DNA from: Candidatus Muiribacteriota bacterium
Lineage (GTDB): Bacteria > Muiribacteriota > DAOVTB01
DNA length: 45,260 nt
Assembly: GCA_030633305.1 (NCBI GenBank)
Contig: DAOVTB010000012.1
Location: forward strand, 1 to 45,260
Direction of reading: 5' to 3'
Part shown: positions 27,289 through 36,168 of the stretch, piece after piece
Position numbering within the stretch: the first letter of the stretch is position 1
Layout of the letters: every line of letters begins with the position of its first letter
Notes under the pieces: generated by a model
The model's database searches: none
Seen by the model: only the letters and a program-made list of their open reading frames with translations
Told to the model about the DNA's origin: nothing
Position numbers and translations under genes: made by a program

Positions 27289-28452
27289 CTATTCAGGAAT
27301 TGATTCTCCCGGAGGAGGACTGTTTGTTGGTTTATATTTTTTTAGAGTGAAGTTTACGGATTTTCCGACTTTGAATTTTTTTAATTTCAGCATATTGTCA
27401 TTTTCTTCAAACTTATTAGATCCAAATGATGCGGAAACAAAATAAGGCTTTTTTTCCATATTCAGGATCAATTTAAAATAGGATTTAAAACTTTTTACAA
27501 GTGGATAATATCTTAATACTTCGCGATTTTCTTTACTTTCTTCATAAGAAATATCAGGAGCGAATACATTAAAATTATTCAGGAACATCAATCCGCAATA
27601 TTTATTCATGATTGATAAGTACAAATATTTTATACCTTTTGGTGATTTCTTTGTTATCTGATGATATTTTTTACTTTTTTTGAAAAACAGAAATTTCTTT
27701 TTATTACTGAACATGACGCCAATATTGTTGACGAGTACAATTTTTTGTTTCTTGTTCCTGAATCCGGAGACTGTTATTTTATTTCCTTTTTGAGTTTTAC
27801 CGCTAAAACTAATCTGATAAACAGTAGCTATGATGTTTTTTTTCTTAATGCCGTAATTTTCGAATATTTTCAATATCAGGTCTGAACCGGTAGGGATTGG
27901 ATCATCATCATCAAAATCCGGAGGATTATTTTTTGCTTCTTTGATTTTGCGGATTGCTTCTTTTACTTCTGAAATATCAACTTTCTCGATGATATCCGGA
28001 GGAATCAATTTGCGTTTATAGGGGACTACACCTTTTGAAGTGTTTTTTGATTTTGTGGGAAGTCTGAATGTAGTTCTGGCAGGGAAGACTGATTTTTTTA
28101 TTTTTATTTTTGAAATTTCAGAATTGGCCACACTGAACCAGGACGAATCAGGATAGCTACGGATAACCTTTTTAAAATATTTATATGCTTTCTGACCTTC
28201 TTTCAGTTTTTTTAGAAAAATATCTCCTATGGAAAAATAACAGCTTGCAATTATCTCAATATCATCCTCTGCAGAGGTCGTTTTTAAGAATTTTTTATAT
28301 TGCAAAATAACTTTTTTGAAATCACTAGATGAAATAGCTTTTCTTTCCATTGATTTACTTTTGTAATAAAGATCCATATCAGAAGCTGAGAGCTTGCTTG
28401 AGAGAATTAAAATAAAAAAAACAAATAAAGGAATGAGGAGAAATTTCTTCAT
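27289..28452 (-). CDS. Exported TPR-like protein of unknown function
   Basis: 387 residues from the ATG at 28452; the longer TTG start at 28467 is possible but would put five extra residues before the MKKFLLIPLFVFF signal peptide. Residues about 35-105 hold two TPR-like helix pairs (QYKKFLKTTSAEDDIE, CYFSIGDIFLKK, AYKYFKKVIRSYPDSSW), as in YbgF/BamD-type exported proteins. The C-terminal 200 residues are beta-rich, Lys-rich and unknown, with a proline-rich tail. The middle has an acidic run (DFDDDDPIP). First gene of the minus-strand operon, with a strong promoter just upstream. The C-terminal half resembles LolA/outer-membrane lipoprotein-sorting folds only vaguely; I would not assign it. 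Confidence 0.7.
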   Translation of the reverse strand: MKKFLLIPLFVFFILILSSKLSASDMDLYYKSKSMERKAISSSDFKKVILQYKKFLKTTSAEDDIEIIASCYFSIGDIFLKKLKEGQKAYKYFKKVIRSYPDSSWFSVANSEISKIKIKKSVFPARTTFRLPTKSKNTSKGVVPYKRKLIPPDIIEKVDISEVKEAIRKIKEAKNNPPDFDDDDPIPTGSDLILKIFENYGIKKKNIIATVYQISFSGKTQKGNKITVSGFRNKKQKIVLVNNIGVMFSNKKKFLFFKKSKKYHQITKKSPKGIKYLYLSIMNKYCGLMFLNNFNVFAPDISYEESKENREVLRYYPLVKSFKSYFKLILNMEKKPYFVSASFGSNKFEENDNMLKLKKFKVGKSVNFTLKKYKPTNSPPPGESIPE

Positions 28453-28478
28453 TATTAATATTTCCAAATTTTTTTTTA

Positions 28479-28508
28479 ATTATACTATGTGAAATAACTT
28501 ATGGTCAA
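28479..28508 (-). promoter_or_regulatory. Predicted sigma-70-type promoter for the minus-strand operon
   Basis: Read on the minus strand: TTGACC (28503-28508), 18-bp spacer, perfect TATAAT (28479-28484), 26 bp before the ATG at 28452. It is the best promoter in the window. Confidence 0.75.
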
Positions 28509-28578
28509 GGTTTTGTAAATATGCTTCTAATTATACTATCAATATATAGAGATATAAACTAAAATGCTAAAATTTATA

Positions 28579-28607
28579 TTGACAAATAAGCTTAATTTAG
28601 ATTAAAT
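28579..28607 (+). promoter_or_regulatory. Predicted sigma-70-type promoter for pta and the downstream operon
   Basis: Perfect TTGACA at 28579-28584, 17-bp spacer, TTAAAT at 28602-28607. It is about 100 bp before the pta start, leaving a leader of about 95 bases. It lies back to back with the minus-strand promoter, so the two units could share a control region. Confidence 0.6.
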
Positions 28608-28706
28608 ATGAGCTGTTATGTTAATAATTCCGCTTGAACTTGACTATTTTCAAGTGAAATGATAGGATTATTAAATTAATTTATGATGTAAAGGACATTC
28701 GTTGTT

Positions 28707-29690
28707 ATGGATCTTTTGAAGAAATTAGTAGAAAAAGCAAAAAATGAGCTGAAGACTATCGCTTTTCCAGAATCCCTTGAAGAAAGGACATTGAAAGCGG
28801 TTAAAATGTTAATTGATCAGAAAGTTTTGAAACCAGTTCTGGTTGGAAAAAAACAGGATATTCTCGTTGAAATAGATAAATATTCTATCCAAAAATCAGA
28901 TATTCAGATAGTTGATACTGAAGATGACAAAAATCTAATTTATGCTGAACAGTATTACGAAATGCGAAAACATAAGGGGATGACCCTGGAGAAAGCCCAA
29001 AAAATAGTTAAAAATCCGATATTTTTATCTGCTTTTTTAGTTAAAAATAAAGTGGTAGATGGTTATGTCTGTGGTGCGATTACTTCCACTGGAGATACTT
29101 ATAAACCAGCTTTACATATTATAAAAACAAAACCAGGAATAAAGACAGCTGCGACATATTTTATAATGATCCATAGTGATAAGTCCTTTGGAGATGATGG
29201 TGTTATGATATTTGCGGATTGTGCTCTTATGCCGAACCCTGACAGTGAACAGCTTGCAGATATAGCGATTTCAGTTTCAGATAGTGCGGCTCGGCTTCTT
29301 GGGATGGAACCGCGGGTTGCGATGCTTAGTTTTTCTACAAAAGGTAGTGCTTCACATCCTGATGTTACTAAGGTAAAAAATGCTCTTGATATGGTTGCAG
29401 AAAGAAGACCTGATATTGACATTGACGGCCCTTTGCAGTTTGATGCAGCACTTTTAGAAAGCGTTGGTAAAAAGAAATGTCCTGATAGTAAAATCGCAGG
29501 AAAAGCGAATATTTTTATATTTCCTGATCTTAATTCTGGAAATATTGGTTATAAAATAGCCCAGCGTCTTGGCGGCGCTTCGGCAATCGGTCCAGTAACC
29601 GTTGGTTTAAACGGATCAGTAAATGATCTTTCCAGGGGTTGTAGTGTAGAAGATGTATTTCATGTAGGCGTTATTACTGCTCTACTTTGA
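28707..29690 (+). CDS. pta: Phosphate acetyltransferase
   Basis: Converts acetyl-CoA and phosphate to acetyl phosphate and CoA. The 327-residue single-domain length is that of the short Pta form. Typical motifs are IAFPESLEERTLKA at the start, VDGYVCGAITSTGDTYKPAL, FADCALMPNPDSEQLADIA, MLSFSTKGSASHPDV, DGPLQFDAALLESV and FPDLNSGNIGYKIAQRLGG at the end. No acetate kinase lies beside it. Placed ahead of rpmF and the fatty-acid genes it may balance acetyl-CoA between energy and lipid synthesis (inference). It could in principle be a phosphate butyryltransferase, but the PNPDSEQL and DLNSGN motifs favour Pta. Confidence 0.93.
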   Translation: MDLLKKLVEKAKNELKTIAFPESLEERTLKAVKMLIDQKVLKPVLVGKKQDILVEIDKYSIQKSDIQIVDTEDDKNLIYAEQYYEMRKHKGMTLEKAQKIVKNPIFLSAFLVKNKVVDGYVCGAITSTGDTYKPALHIIKTKPGIKTAATYFIMIHSDKSFGDDGVMIFADCALMPNPDSEQLADIAISVSDSAARLLGMEPRVAMLSFSTKGSASHPDVTKVKNALDMVAERRPDIDIDGPLQFDAALLESVGKKKCPDSKIAGKANIFIFPDLNSGNIGYKIAQRLGGASAIGPVTVGLNGSVNDLSRGCSVEDVFHVGVITALL

Positions 29691-29729
29691 GATTCGATAT
29701 AAATTATTTAAGACAGGTGGTGAAAAAAA

Positions 29730-29909
29730 ATGGCAGTTCCAAAGAAAAAGCAATCAAAGATGCGACAGGCCAAGAGAAGAACTCATTGGAAAATTGAGGC
29801 TCCGACTTTAGCAAGATGCACTCATTGTAACAAAACAAAAGTACCTCATAAAGTATGTCCAAGCTGTGGCTACTATAGAGGAAAAAAGATTATTGAAATT
29901 GATGAATAG
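29730..29909 (+). CDS. rpmF: Large ribosomal subunit protein bL32
   Basis: 59 residues: MAVPKKKQSKMRQAKRRTHW at the start, then a zinc ribbon CTHCNK...CPSCGYYRGKK with all four cysteines, which defines the zinc-containing form of bL32. AGGTGG precedes the ATG. rpmF upstream of plsX and the fab genes is a long-conserved arrangement in bacteria and links ribosome and membrane synthesis. The DUF177 (YceD) gene that usually precedes rpmF is absent. Confidence 0.98.
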   Translation: MAVPKKKQSKMRQAKRRTHWKIEAPTLARCTHCNKTKVPHKVCPSCGYYRGKKIIEIDE

Positions 29910-29951
29910 TATTAGTTTCTAAGCTATGAAAAATATTAGTGGAGAACGATA

Positions 29952-30953
29952 ATGAGAATAGCTGTCGATGTCATGGGTGGCGATCACGGTCCCGAAGAGA
30001 TATTGAAAGGTGTTCACGAATGTCTTCTTGAATTAAAACAGGAAGATATTTCGTGCATTCTGGTTGGATGCGAAGACCATATAAAGCATTATGATTTTAC
30101 CGATGTTGCAGAACGGGTAAGTTGTGTTGCAACTACTGATGTGTTTGGTATGAACGATAAGCCTACCAAAGCTTTAAAACCTGGTATGGATTATTCAATT
30201 ACAAAAGCTGCTAAGCTTGTAAAAGAAGGCAAAGCTGATGCGATGCTTTCGGCAGGAAATACTGGTGCATCTATTGCTGTATCACTTATTCTCTGGGGTA
30301 AAATCAAAGAATGTAAAAAACCAGGAATTGCGATAAAGCTTCCAGGAATAAAGAGTTCCTTCATTATGATGGATATGGGAGCGATCGTGGACGCAAAACC
30401 TGTAGAACTACTTCAATTTGCTAAAATGGCTAAAGTTTTTGCTGTAGCAAAAGGGGTGGTTAATCCAACAATTGCTTTACTGAGTAATGGCGAAGAAGAG
30501 AAAAAAGGAAATTCTGCGACTCGCGAGGCCTATAGACTATTTAAGGATAATATTGATAACTTTAAAGGATATGTTGAAGGTCATGCATTATTTTTACCTA
30601 AATATGATATTGTGATCTGTGATGGCTTTAATGGAAACATAGTTTTAAAAACAAGTGAAGGAATTATTCGACTTGTTTTTGCTTTGATGGAAAAAGAACT
30701 TGCTACTCTTGAGGTTGATGAAAATATCAGAAAAATGTTGTGTTATAAATTATCCAAAAAACTCGACTATAATGAATATGGTGGAGCAATTGTTCTTGGT
30801 GTAAACGGCATAAATATCATTGCTCATGGAAGTTCAAAAGGAAAAGCTATCAAAAATGGTATAAAACAGGCTTTTGATTATTATAAACTTGAAATAGTTG
30901 AAAAGATGAAGTCTGAACTTGCGACAATTAAAAATGTAGGGGATTGTTCATAA
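29952..30953 (+). CDS. plsX: Phosphate acyltransferase PlsX
   Basis: Makes acyl phosphate from acyl-ACP, the donor for PlsY in phospholipid synthesis; peripheral on the inner membrane. 333 residues with the family N-terminus RIAVDVMGGDHGPEEIL, ALKPGMDYSITKAAKLVKEG, AMLSAGNTGA and the LSNGEEEKKGN and VICDGFNGNIVLKTSEG motifs, then YGGAIVLGVNG. Start ATG follows GGAG at a short distance. It is 1 bp ahead of fabH, so both are translated from one message. Confidence 0.97.
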   Translation: MRIAVDVMGGDHGPEEILKGVHECLLELKQEDISCILVGCEDHIKHYDFTDVAERVSCVATTDVFGMNDKPTKALKPGMDYSITKAAKLVKEGKADAMLSAGNTGASIAVSLILWGKIKECKKPGIAIKLPGIKSSFIMMDMGAIVDAKPVELLQFAKMAKVFAVAKGVVNPTIALLSNGEEEKKGNSATREAYRLFKDNIDNFKGYVEGHALFLPKYDIVICDGFNGNIVLKTSEGIIRLVFALMEKELATLEVDENIRKMLCYKLSKKLDYNEYGGAIVLGVNGINIIAHGSSKGKAIKNGIKQAFDYYKLEIVEKMKSELATIKNVGDCS

Positions 30954-30954
30954 A

Positions 30955-31938
30955 ATGGGTACAAAAGGTTTCATAACAGGAACAGGTATGTATTTGCCTG
31001 AAAAAATTGTAACAAATTTCGATCTTGAGAAAATTGTTGATACTAGTGATGAATGGATTACTCAGAGAACAGGTATCAAGGAAAGAAGAATCTCTAGAGA
31101 TGATGAACCGACAAGCGAACTGGCCTATAAAGCTGGAATGAAAGCAATTGAAGATGCGGGACTTACTCCAGATGAAATCGATATGATTATCGTTGGGACG
31201 TTTACTCCTGATATGCTTTTTCCATCATGTGCATGTATTGTTGCGAAGAAGATGGGACTCGAGGGTATTCCGGCTTTGGATCTAGAGGCTGCTTGCAGCG
31301 GTTTTGTGTATTCGCTTACTATTGCATCTCAGTTCATTGAAAACGGAGTTTTTGAGAATATTCTTGTGATTGGTGCGGATGAAACATCTAAAACTGTTGA
31401 TTGGTCAGATCGTACTGTTTGTGTTTTGTTTGGTGACGGAGCAGGAGCTTTTGTACTTTCATCAAAGGGAACAAAAAATGAGATCAAAGGTTTTGGTATG
31501 GGTTCTCGCGGTTCAGGACATGACTGTATAGTTATTCCAGCTGGGGGAAGTAGAATTCCTGCAACGCAAAAAGCAATAGATGAAAAACTACATTTTTTAA
31601 CTATGAAAGGGAAAGATGTTTATCGTTTTGCAATCAATATTGTATCTCATACGATTAAACAGGCGTTTAATGAAAGTAATATGGAAGTATCTGACTTGAA
31701 ATATATTATTCCTCATCAGGCAAATATTAGAATAATCAAGTCAGCTGCAAAGAAAATGGGTTTAAATGAAGATAACATCACTATTAACCTTGATAAATAT
31801 GGCAATACAGTTGCCGCTACAATTCCAATTGGATTTCATGAATTTATAAATGATGGGAAAAGTAATAGCGGTGAGATAGCAGCCCTTGTTGGTTTTGGCG
31901 GCGGATTGAGCTGGTGTACGATCCTGGTTGAACTTTAA
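30955..31938 (+). CDS. fabH: 3-oxoacyl-ACP synthase III (FabH)
   Basis: Condenses acetyl-CoA with malonyl-ACP to start type II fatty-acid synthesis. 327 residues of the thiolase fold. The catalytic triad is present: Cys114 in LEAACSGF, His in YIIPHQANIRI and Asn in LDKYGNTVAATIP. WITQRTGIKERRI near residue 35 is a further FabH signature. Starts 1 bp after plsX. Chain primer (acetyl or branched acyl) cannot be read off the sequence. Confidence 0.97.
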   Translation: MGTKGFITGTGMYLPEKIVTNFDLEKIVDTSDEWITQRTGIKERRISRDDEPTSELAYKAGMKAIEDAGLTPDEIDMIIVGTFTPDMLFPSCACIVAKKMGLEGIPALDLEAACSGFVYSLTIASQFIENGVFENILVIGADETSKTVDWSDRTVCVLFGDGAGAFVLSSKGTKNEIKGFGMGSRGSGHDCIVIPAGGSRIPATQKAIDEKLHFLTMKGKDVYRFAINIVSHTIKQAFNESNMEVSDLKYIIPHQANIRIIKSAAKKMGLNEDNITINLDKYGNTVAATIPIGFHEFINDGKSNSGEIAALVGFGGGLSWCTILVEL

Positions 31939-31964
31939 ATTGGGGTTATGTGGGAGAATAAAAT

Positions 31965-33116
31965 ATGATATTTGAATTAAGAGAAGATCAAAAAGTAATA
32001 CTTAATATAGTAAAGAAATTCATAAGGGAAGAAGTCGAACCAATTGCTGAAGAAATAGACAGAGATGAAAGATTTCCCATTGAAAACATTGCCAAAATGG
32101 GCGCTATGAGAATACCAGGTGCTGTTGTGCCAAGAAAATATGATGGTGCTGGCCTGGATTATCAGACCTATGTTAGAATCGTTGAAGAATTTTCGAAAAC
32201 CTGTGCTTCAACAGGTGTTATAATTGCTGGAGCTAATTCGCTCCTGAGTTTTCCAATCCTGACCTGGGGAACAGAAGAGCAGAAAAATAAATGGTTGCCA
32301 CTGCTTTCCAGAGGAGAATTGTTCGGTGTTTTTGGTTTAACTGAACCCGAAGCTGGATCTGATGCGAGTAATATGAAAACAGTTGCTGTTGCTGATGGCG
32401 ACGATTATATTTTAAACGGTACAAAACATTTTATTACTGGTGGGGATATTGCTGGAATGGCGATTATTTTTGCGGGTGTAAAGAAAAATGCAAAATCAAA
32501 AAGGGCACCTATGAGTGCTTTTATAGTTGAAACGAATACTCCGGGTTTTTCAGTAGGACGTGTTGAAGATAAACTAGGAATCCGCGGTGCAACAACTGCT
32601 GAGCTGATCCTTGAAGATGTTAGAATACCAAAAGAAAATATTATTGGAAAAGTAGGACTTGGTTTTCGTATTGCTCTTGAAACTCTGGCCTGTGGAAGAC
32701 TTGGCGTTGCCGCTCAGGCTTTAGGAATCGCCCAGGGCGCTTATGATGCTGCGATCAGTTATTCCATGGAACGGAAACAGTTTGGTAAAGCAATTTTCAA
32801 TTTTCAGGCAATTCAGTTTAAATTAGTTGAGATGGCTGTAAAGATTGAAAATGCAAGAAACCTGATCTACAAGTCTGCGTATAACAAAGATAACGGAAAA
32901 CCATTTGAAAAATTAGCTGCAATGGCTAAATTATATGCATCAGATATTGCTTCTGAAGTAGCTGATGAAGCTATTCAGATTCATGGTGGATTTGGTTATA
33001 TGAAAGATTATCCGGTTGAAAGATTTTATAGAGATGCCAGGATTACCAGAATTTATGAAGGTACGAATGAGATTCACAAGATGATAATTGCAAATTATCT
33101 TCAGAAAGAAATTTAA
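31965..33116 (+). CDS. Acyl-CoA dehydrogenase family flavoprotein inside the fab operon
   Basis: FAD enzyme of 383 residues that introduces or, in reverse, reduces a C2-C3 double bond in an acyl thioester. Both family signatures are there: FGLTEPEAGSDAS for flavin and acyl binding and QIHGGFGYMKDYPVERFYRDARI near the end. Glu365 in IYEGTNEIH is the catalytic base position of short- and medium-chain enzymes. It lies between fabH and an EtfA gene, 26 bp and 10 bp apart, so the three are one transcript. In a synthesis operon lacking an enoyl-ACP reductase, a role as an enoyl reductase is possible; beta-oxidation or branched-chain metabolism is the ordinary alternative. Confidence 0.93.
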   Translation: MIFELREDQKVILNIVKKFIREEVEPIAEEIDRDERFPIENIAKMGAMRIPGAVVPRKYDGAGLDYQTYVRIVEEFSKTCASTGVIIAGANSLLSFPILTWGTEEQKNKWLPLLSRGELFGVFGLTEPEAGSDASNMKTVAVADGDDYILNGTKHFITGGDIAGMAIIFAGVKKNAKSKRAPMSAFIVETNTPGFSVGRVEDKLGIRGATTAELILEDVRIPKENIIGKVGLGFRIALETLACGRLGVAAQALGIAQGAYDAAISYSMERKQFGKAIFNFQAIQFKLVEMAVKIENARNLIYKSAYNKDNGKPFEKLAAMAKLYASDIASEVADEAIQIHGGFGYMKDYPVERFYRDARITRIYEGTNEIHKMIIANYLQKEI

Positions 33117-33126
33117 GGAGACTGAA

Positions 33127-34323
33127 ATGGGTGTAGTTATTCTGAATGATAAATGTATAGGTTGTAAAAAATGCGTAAAGGCCTGTCCATATAGTTCTAT
33201 AGAGATGAGAGATAAAAAAGCTGTACTGCTTCCAAGCTGTACACATTGTAAGATTTGTATAGAATCATGCAAATTTGATGCGATTATCTATGAAGAGACT
33301 GATGAAAAAAAACCAGAAGAAAAAAAGGATTTTTCTGCATTTCGCGGAGTAGCGGTTTATATTGAACACAAAGGCAGAGATGTTCATAAAGTATCCAGAG
33401 AACTTCTTAGTGAAGCACATCGGTTAAGTAAAAAACTGGACACTCAGGTGACAGCATATATTGGTGGAGATGAATCAGTTAAAGAATGTTTTAAGGTGCT
33501 GTATGAATATGGAGCAGACAAGATTGTTTATACCTGTGATGCTAGACTTGCACAATATTCAACACTTCCGTTTGCTAGAATGGTTTCTGAATTCATAAAA
33601 CTTGAAAAACCTGAAATAGTTCTTTTTGGTGCAACACATGAAGGAAGAGATCTTGCTCCTAGAATTGCAAATGTACTCAGGGTAGGCTTGACTGCAGATT
33701 GTACAAACCTGGATGTTGTTGACGAAACGCGCGCTCTTTTGCAGACACGACCAGCTTTTGGTGGAAACATCATGGCTACGATTGAAAGTTCGAAACATAG
33801 ACCACAGATGGCAACTGTAAGACCTGGGATCATGAGAATCATTCATGATGAACAACGTAATGGAGAAGCTAGACTTGTTGATATAGATTTTAAAGAAGAC
33901 GATTTCATTGTTAAACTTCTTGAAGTTATTTCTGAAGGAGTTCACCACGTGAATCTTGAAGAAGCGCGAACTATCGTATCAGGTGGTCGAGGAGTTGGCG
34001 GGGAAGAAGGTTTTAAGATGCTTGAAGAACTGGCGTCTGTTATGAAAGCTGAGGTGGGAGCTTCAAGAGCTGCGGTTGATTCGAAGTGGATACCTAAACC
34101 ACATCAGGTTGGGCAGACTGGGAAATCAGTTCGACCAGACCTTTACATCGCAGTTGGAATATCAGGTGCCATTCAGCATCTTGCGGGTATGCAGAATTCA
34201 AGAGTTATTGTTGCAATTAACAAGGATCCAAATGCTCCTATTTTTGATGTAGCAAATTATGGAATTGTAGCAGATTATAAAAAAATAATACCAACTTTGA
34301 TAGAAGAACTGAAATCGCTTTAA
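33127..34323 (+). CDS. etfA: Electron-transfer flavoprotein alpha subunit with N-terminal ferredoxin domain
   Basis: 398 residues. The first 60 hold two [4Fe-4S] motifs, CIGCKKCVKACP and CTHCKICIESC, fused to an EtfA core. The core ends in the FAD-binding domain with GGRGVGGEEGF, PHQVGQTGKSVRPDLYIAVG and SGAIQHLAGM. AAGGAG (33115-33120) lies 6 bp from the ATG at 33127, clearly better than the in-frame ATG at 33088, which is inside the dehydrogenase. Ferredoxin-fused EtfA occurs in electron-bifurcating Etf complexes of anaerobes (caffeyl-CoA reductase, lactate dehydrogenase). EtfA normally needs EtfB to hold AMP or a second FAD, yet no etfB is here or next to it. Fusion and position suggest electrons pass from ferredoxin or NADH to the dehydrogenase; bifurcation is inferred, not shown. 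Confidence 0.93.
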   Translation: MGVVILNDKCIGCKKCVKACPYSSIEMRDKKAVLLPSCTHCKICIESCKFDAIIYEETDEKKPEEKKDFSAFRGVAVYIEHKGRDVHKVSRELLSEAHRLSKKLDTQVTAYIGGDESVKECFKVLYEYGADKIVYTCDARLAQYSTLPFARMVSEFIKLEKPEIVLFGATHEGRDLAPRIANVLRVGLTADCTNLDVVDETRALLQTRPAFGGNIMATIESSKHRPQMATVRPGIMRIIHDEQRNGEARLVDIDFKEDDFIVKLLEVISEGVHHVNLEEARTIVSGGRGVGGEEGFKMLEELASVMKAEVGASRAAVDSKWIPKPHQVGQTGKSVRPDLYIAVGISGAIQHLAGMQNSRVIVAINKDPNAPIFDVANYGIVADYKKIIPTLIEELKSL

Positions 34324-34336
34324 AAAAGAAAAACTT

Positions 34337-34398
34337 AACCACGAAGGATACGAAGAAAAAAAGAAAGTTTCGACAGGATTAACAAGATAAAGAAAGAT
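34337..34398 (-). repeat. ACCACGAAGGA / GACAGGATTAACA short-repeat remnant
   Basis: AACCACGAAGGATACGAAG and TTCGACAGGATTAACAAG in the gap between etfA and fabD look like the low-complexity repeats seen at 24084 (CCTTCATGT) and 45038. The gap of 98 bp holds no gene. Confidence 0.35.
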
Positions 34399-34421
34399 TA
34401 GAAAATAAAGGGGAAATTGAA

Positions 34422-35390
34422 ATGGCTGTTTATGGATTATTGTTCCCGGGACAGGGATCACAATTTGTTGGAATGGGAAAGGATTTTTATGAATCCTATG
34501 AGACTGCAAGAAAAATTTTTGATAAAGCGGATGAGATTGTTGGATATAAGCTTTCTGATATAATATTCAATGGACCAGAGGAAAAGTTAAAAGATACATC
34601 TGTAACGCAACCTGCAATATTCACAGTATCTTGTGCTCTTTTAGAAGTTCTCAGAGAATCAGATGTTACTGAAATTGCGAGCGCTGGACATAGTCTTGGC
34701 GAATATGCTGCTCTTTATGCTGCAGGATATGTTGACTTTGAGACTGGATTGAAACTGGTACTTGAACGTGGAAAAGCAATGAAAAAAGTCAATATGGTAT
34801 CTGATGAATTTGCACCGCTTTGTGCTGTTATGCGTGGCAACCTTAAAACAATTGAAGAGGTGTGCAATGAAGTAAGCACAGGTGAAGACCATGTTGCTCC
34901 TGCGATAATAAATTCTTCTAAACAGGTTGTTGTTGGTGGGAATCCTACAGCATTGAAAAAAGCTGCTGATTTATTTGTTGAACGTGGTGCTAAACGTGCT
35001 GTTCCTTTGAAAGTAAGTGGTGCATTTCATACAAAATGGATGAAACCTGCTGCAGATGAGTTTGAAAAATATGTTTCAACAGTGACTTTTAAAAGACCAA
35101 AAATTGGAATCTACACGAATGTTGGAACAAAAGCCTGCATGAATGAAGAAGAAATAAAGGATTTTTTGATTGCTCAGATCTATAAACCTATAAACTGGTT
35201 GAACCTGATGTTGAATATGATAGATGATGGTATTAAAGATTATATAGAAATTGGACCTGGCAATGTTGTTAAAGGTTTTTTCAGATCTGCAGATAAAACA
35301 GCGACTGTTTCAAATATTGAAAAAGTTGAAGATCTCAAGAATTTTATTTCAAAACTTAATGAGAATGAATTAGAAGCAGAAGGTGAATAG
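34422..35390 (+). CDS. fabD: Malonyl-CoA:ACP transacylase (FabD)
   Basis: Loads malonyl groups onto ACP. 322 residues with LLFPGQGSQFVGMG at the N-terminus, the active-site GHSLGEYAALYAAG (Ser at about residue 91), the arginine in KAMKKVN-type helix region, and catalytic His in VSGAFHTKWM. IEIGPGNVVKGF near the end completes the family pattern. It starts after GGGG at 34410-34413. fabG begins 1 bp after its stop. Confidence 0.97.
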   Translation: MAVYGLLFPGQGSQFVGMGKDFYESYETARKIFDKADEIVGYKLSDIIFNGPEEKLKDTSVTQPAIFTVSCALLEVLRESDVTEIASAGHSLGEYAALYAAGYVDFETGLKLVLERGKAMKKVNMVSDEFAPLCAVMRGNLKTIEEVCNEVSTGEDHVAPAIINSSKQVVVGGNPTALKKAADLFVERGAKRAVPLKVSGAFHTKWMKPAADEFEKYVSTVTFKRPKIGIYTNVGTKACMNEEEIKDFLIAQIYKPINWLNLMLNMIDDGIKDYIEIGPGNVVKGFFRSADKTATVSNIEKVEDLKNFISKLNENELEAEGE

Positions 35391-35391
35391 A

Positions 35392-36132
35392 ATGGGTGTG
35401 TTAACAGGAAAAACAGCAATTGTAACTGGAGCAAGTAGAGGAATAGGTAAAACTATTGCTATGGATCTTGCCGCGTCAGGAGCAAAAATTATTGCAGTTG
35501 ATGTTCTTCAGGATCAGTTAATTGAAACCCAGAAGGAATTTAATGCTAAAGATTTCCAATATTTTCCGTATGTATGTGATGTTGGTGATTATGATAAAGT
35601 TGAAGAATTTCATAAGAAAGTAAAACAGGATCATGGCTCAATAGATATTCTTGTAAATAATGCTGGAATAACCCGTGATGGTCTAATTATGAGAATGAAA
35701 AAAGCAGATTGGGATAGTGTTATTCATGTAAATTTGACAGGCGTGTTTAATTTATGTAAAATATTCTCTCGGATGCTAATGAAAAAGGCAGGGATTATTG
35801 TTAATATTTCTAGTGTGATTGGTGTGATGGGTAATGCTGGCCAGGTAAATTACTCTGCTAGTAAAGCAGGAGTGATTGGTATAACAAAAAGCCTTGCTAA
35901 AGAACTAAGTAAAAAAGGTGTGAGAGTTAATGCTGTAGCACCTGGATATATTCAGACTGCAATGACTGATAAACTTAGTGATGAAGTAAAAGAAGAGATG
36001 TTAAAAAATATTCCGCTTGGAAAACTTGGAGCTCCTGAAGATATTTCTAAGGTTGTGAGTTTTCTTGCTGGACCGGATTCGTCGTATATGACTGGTCAGG
36101 TTTTAATTGTAGACGGCGGGATGTGTATTTAA
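35392..36132 (+). CDS. fabG: 3-oxoacyl-ACP reductase (FabG)
   Basis: NADPH-dependent short-chain dehydrogenase reducing 3-oxoacyl-ACP. 246 residues. The cofactor motif TGASRGIG is near residue 12, NNAG near 88, and the catalytic Ser (NISSVIG), Tyr154 and Lys158 (NYSASKAGV) are in order; VNAVAPGYIQTAMTD and YMTGQVLIVDGGM complete the family. AGGTG at 35381-35385 is 6 bp from the ATG at 35392; the GTG at 35383 upstream is less suitable. Confidence 0.96.
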   Translation: MGVLTGKTAIVTGASRGIGKTIAMDLAASGAKIIAVDVLQDQLIETQKEFNAKDFQYFPYVCDVGDYDKVEEFHKKVKQDHGSIDILVNNAGITRDGLIMRMKKADWDSVIHVNLTGVFNLCKIFSRMLMKKAGIIVNISSVIGVMGNAGQVNYSASKAGVIGITKSLAKELSKKGVRVNAVAPGYIQTAMTDKLSDEVKEEMLKNIPLGKLGAPEDISKVVSFLAGPDSSYMTGQVLIVDGGMCI

Positions 36133-36168
36133 TATAATAAGATTATTTTTTAAAGGGGGGGTGAAAAT

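Noticed and set aside
28509-28578. Riboswitch or small RNA between the two divergent promoters
   Set aside because: The stretch is AT-rich without stable stems or a recognisable aptamer core; only promoter elements could be supported.
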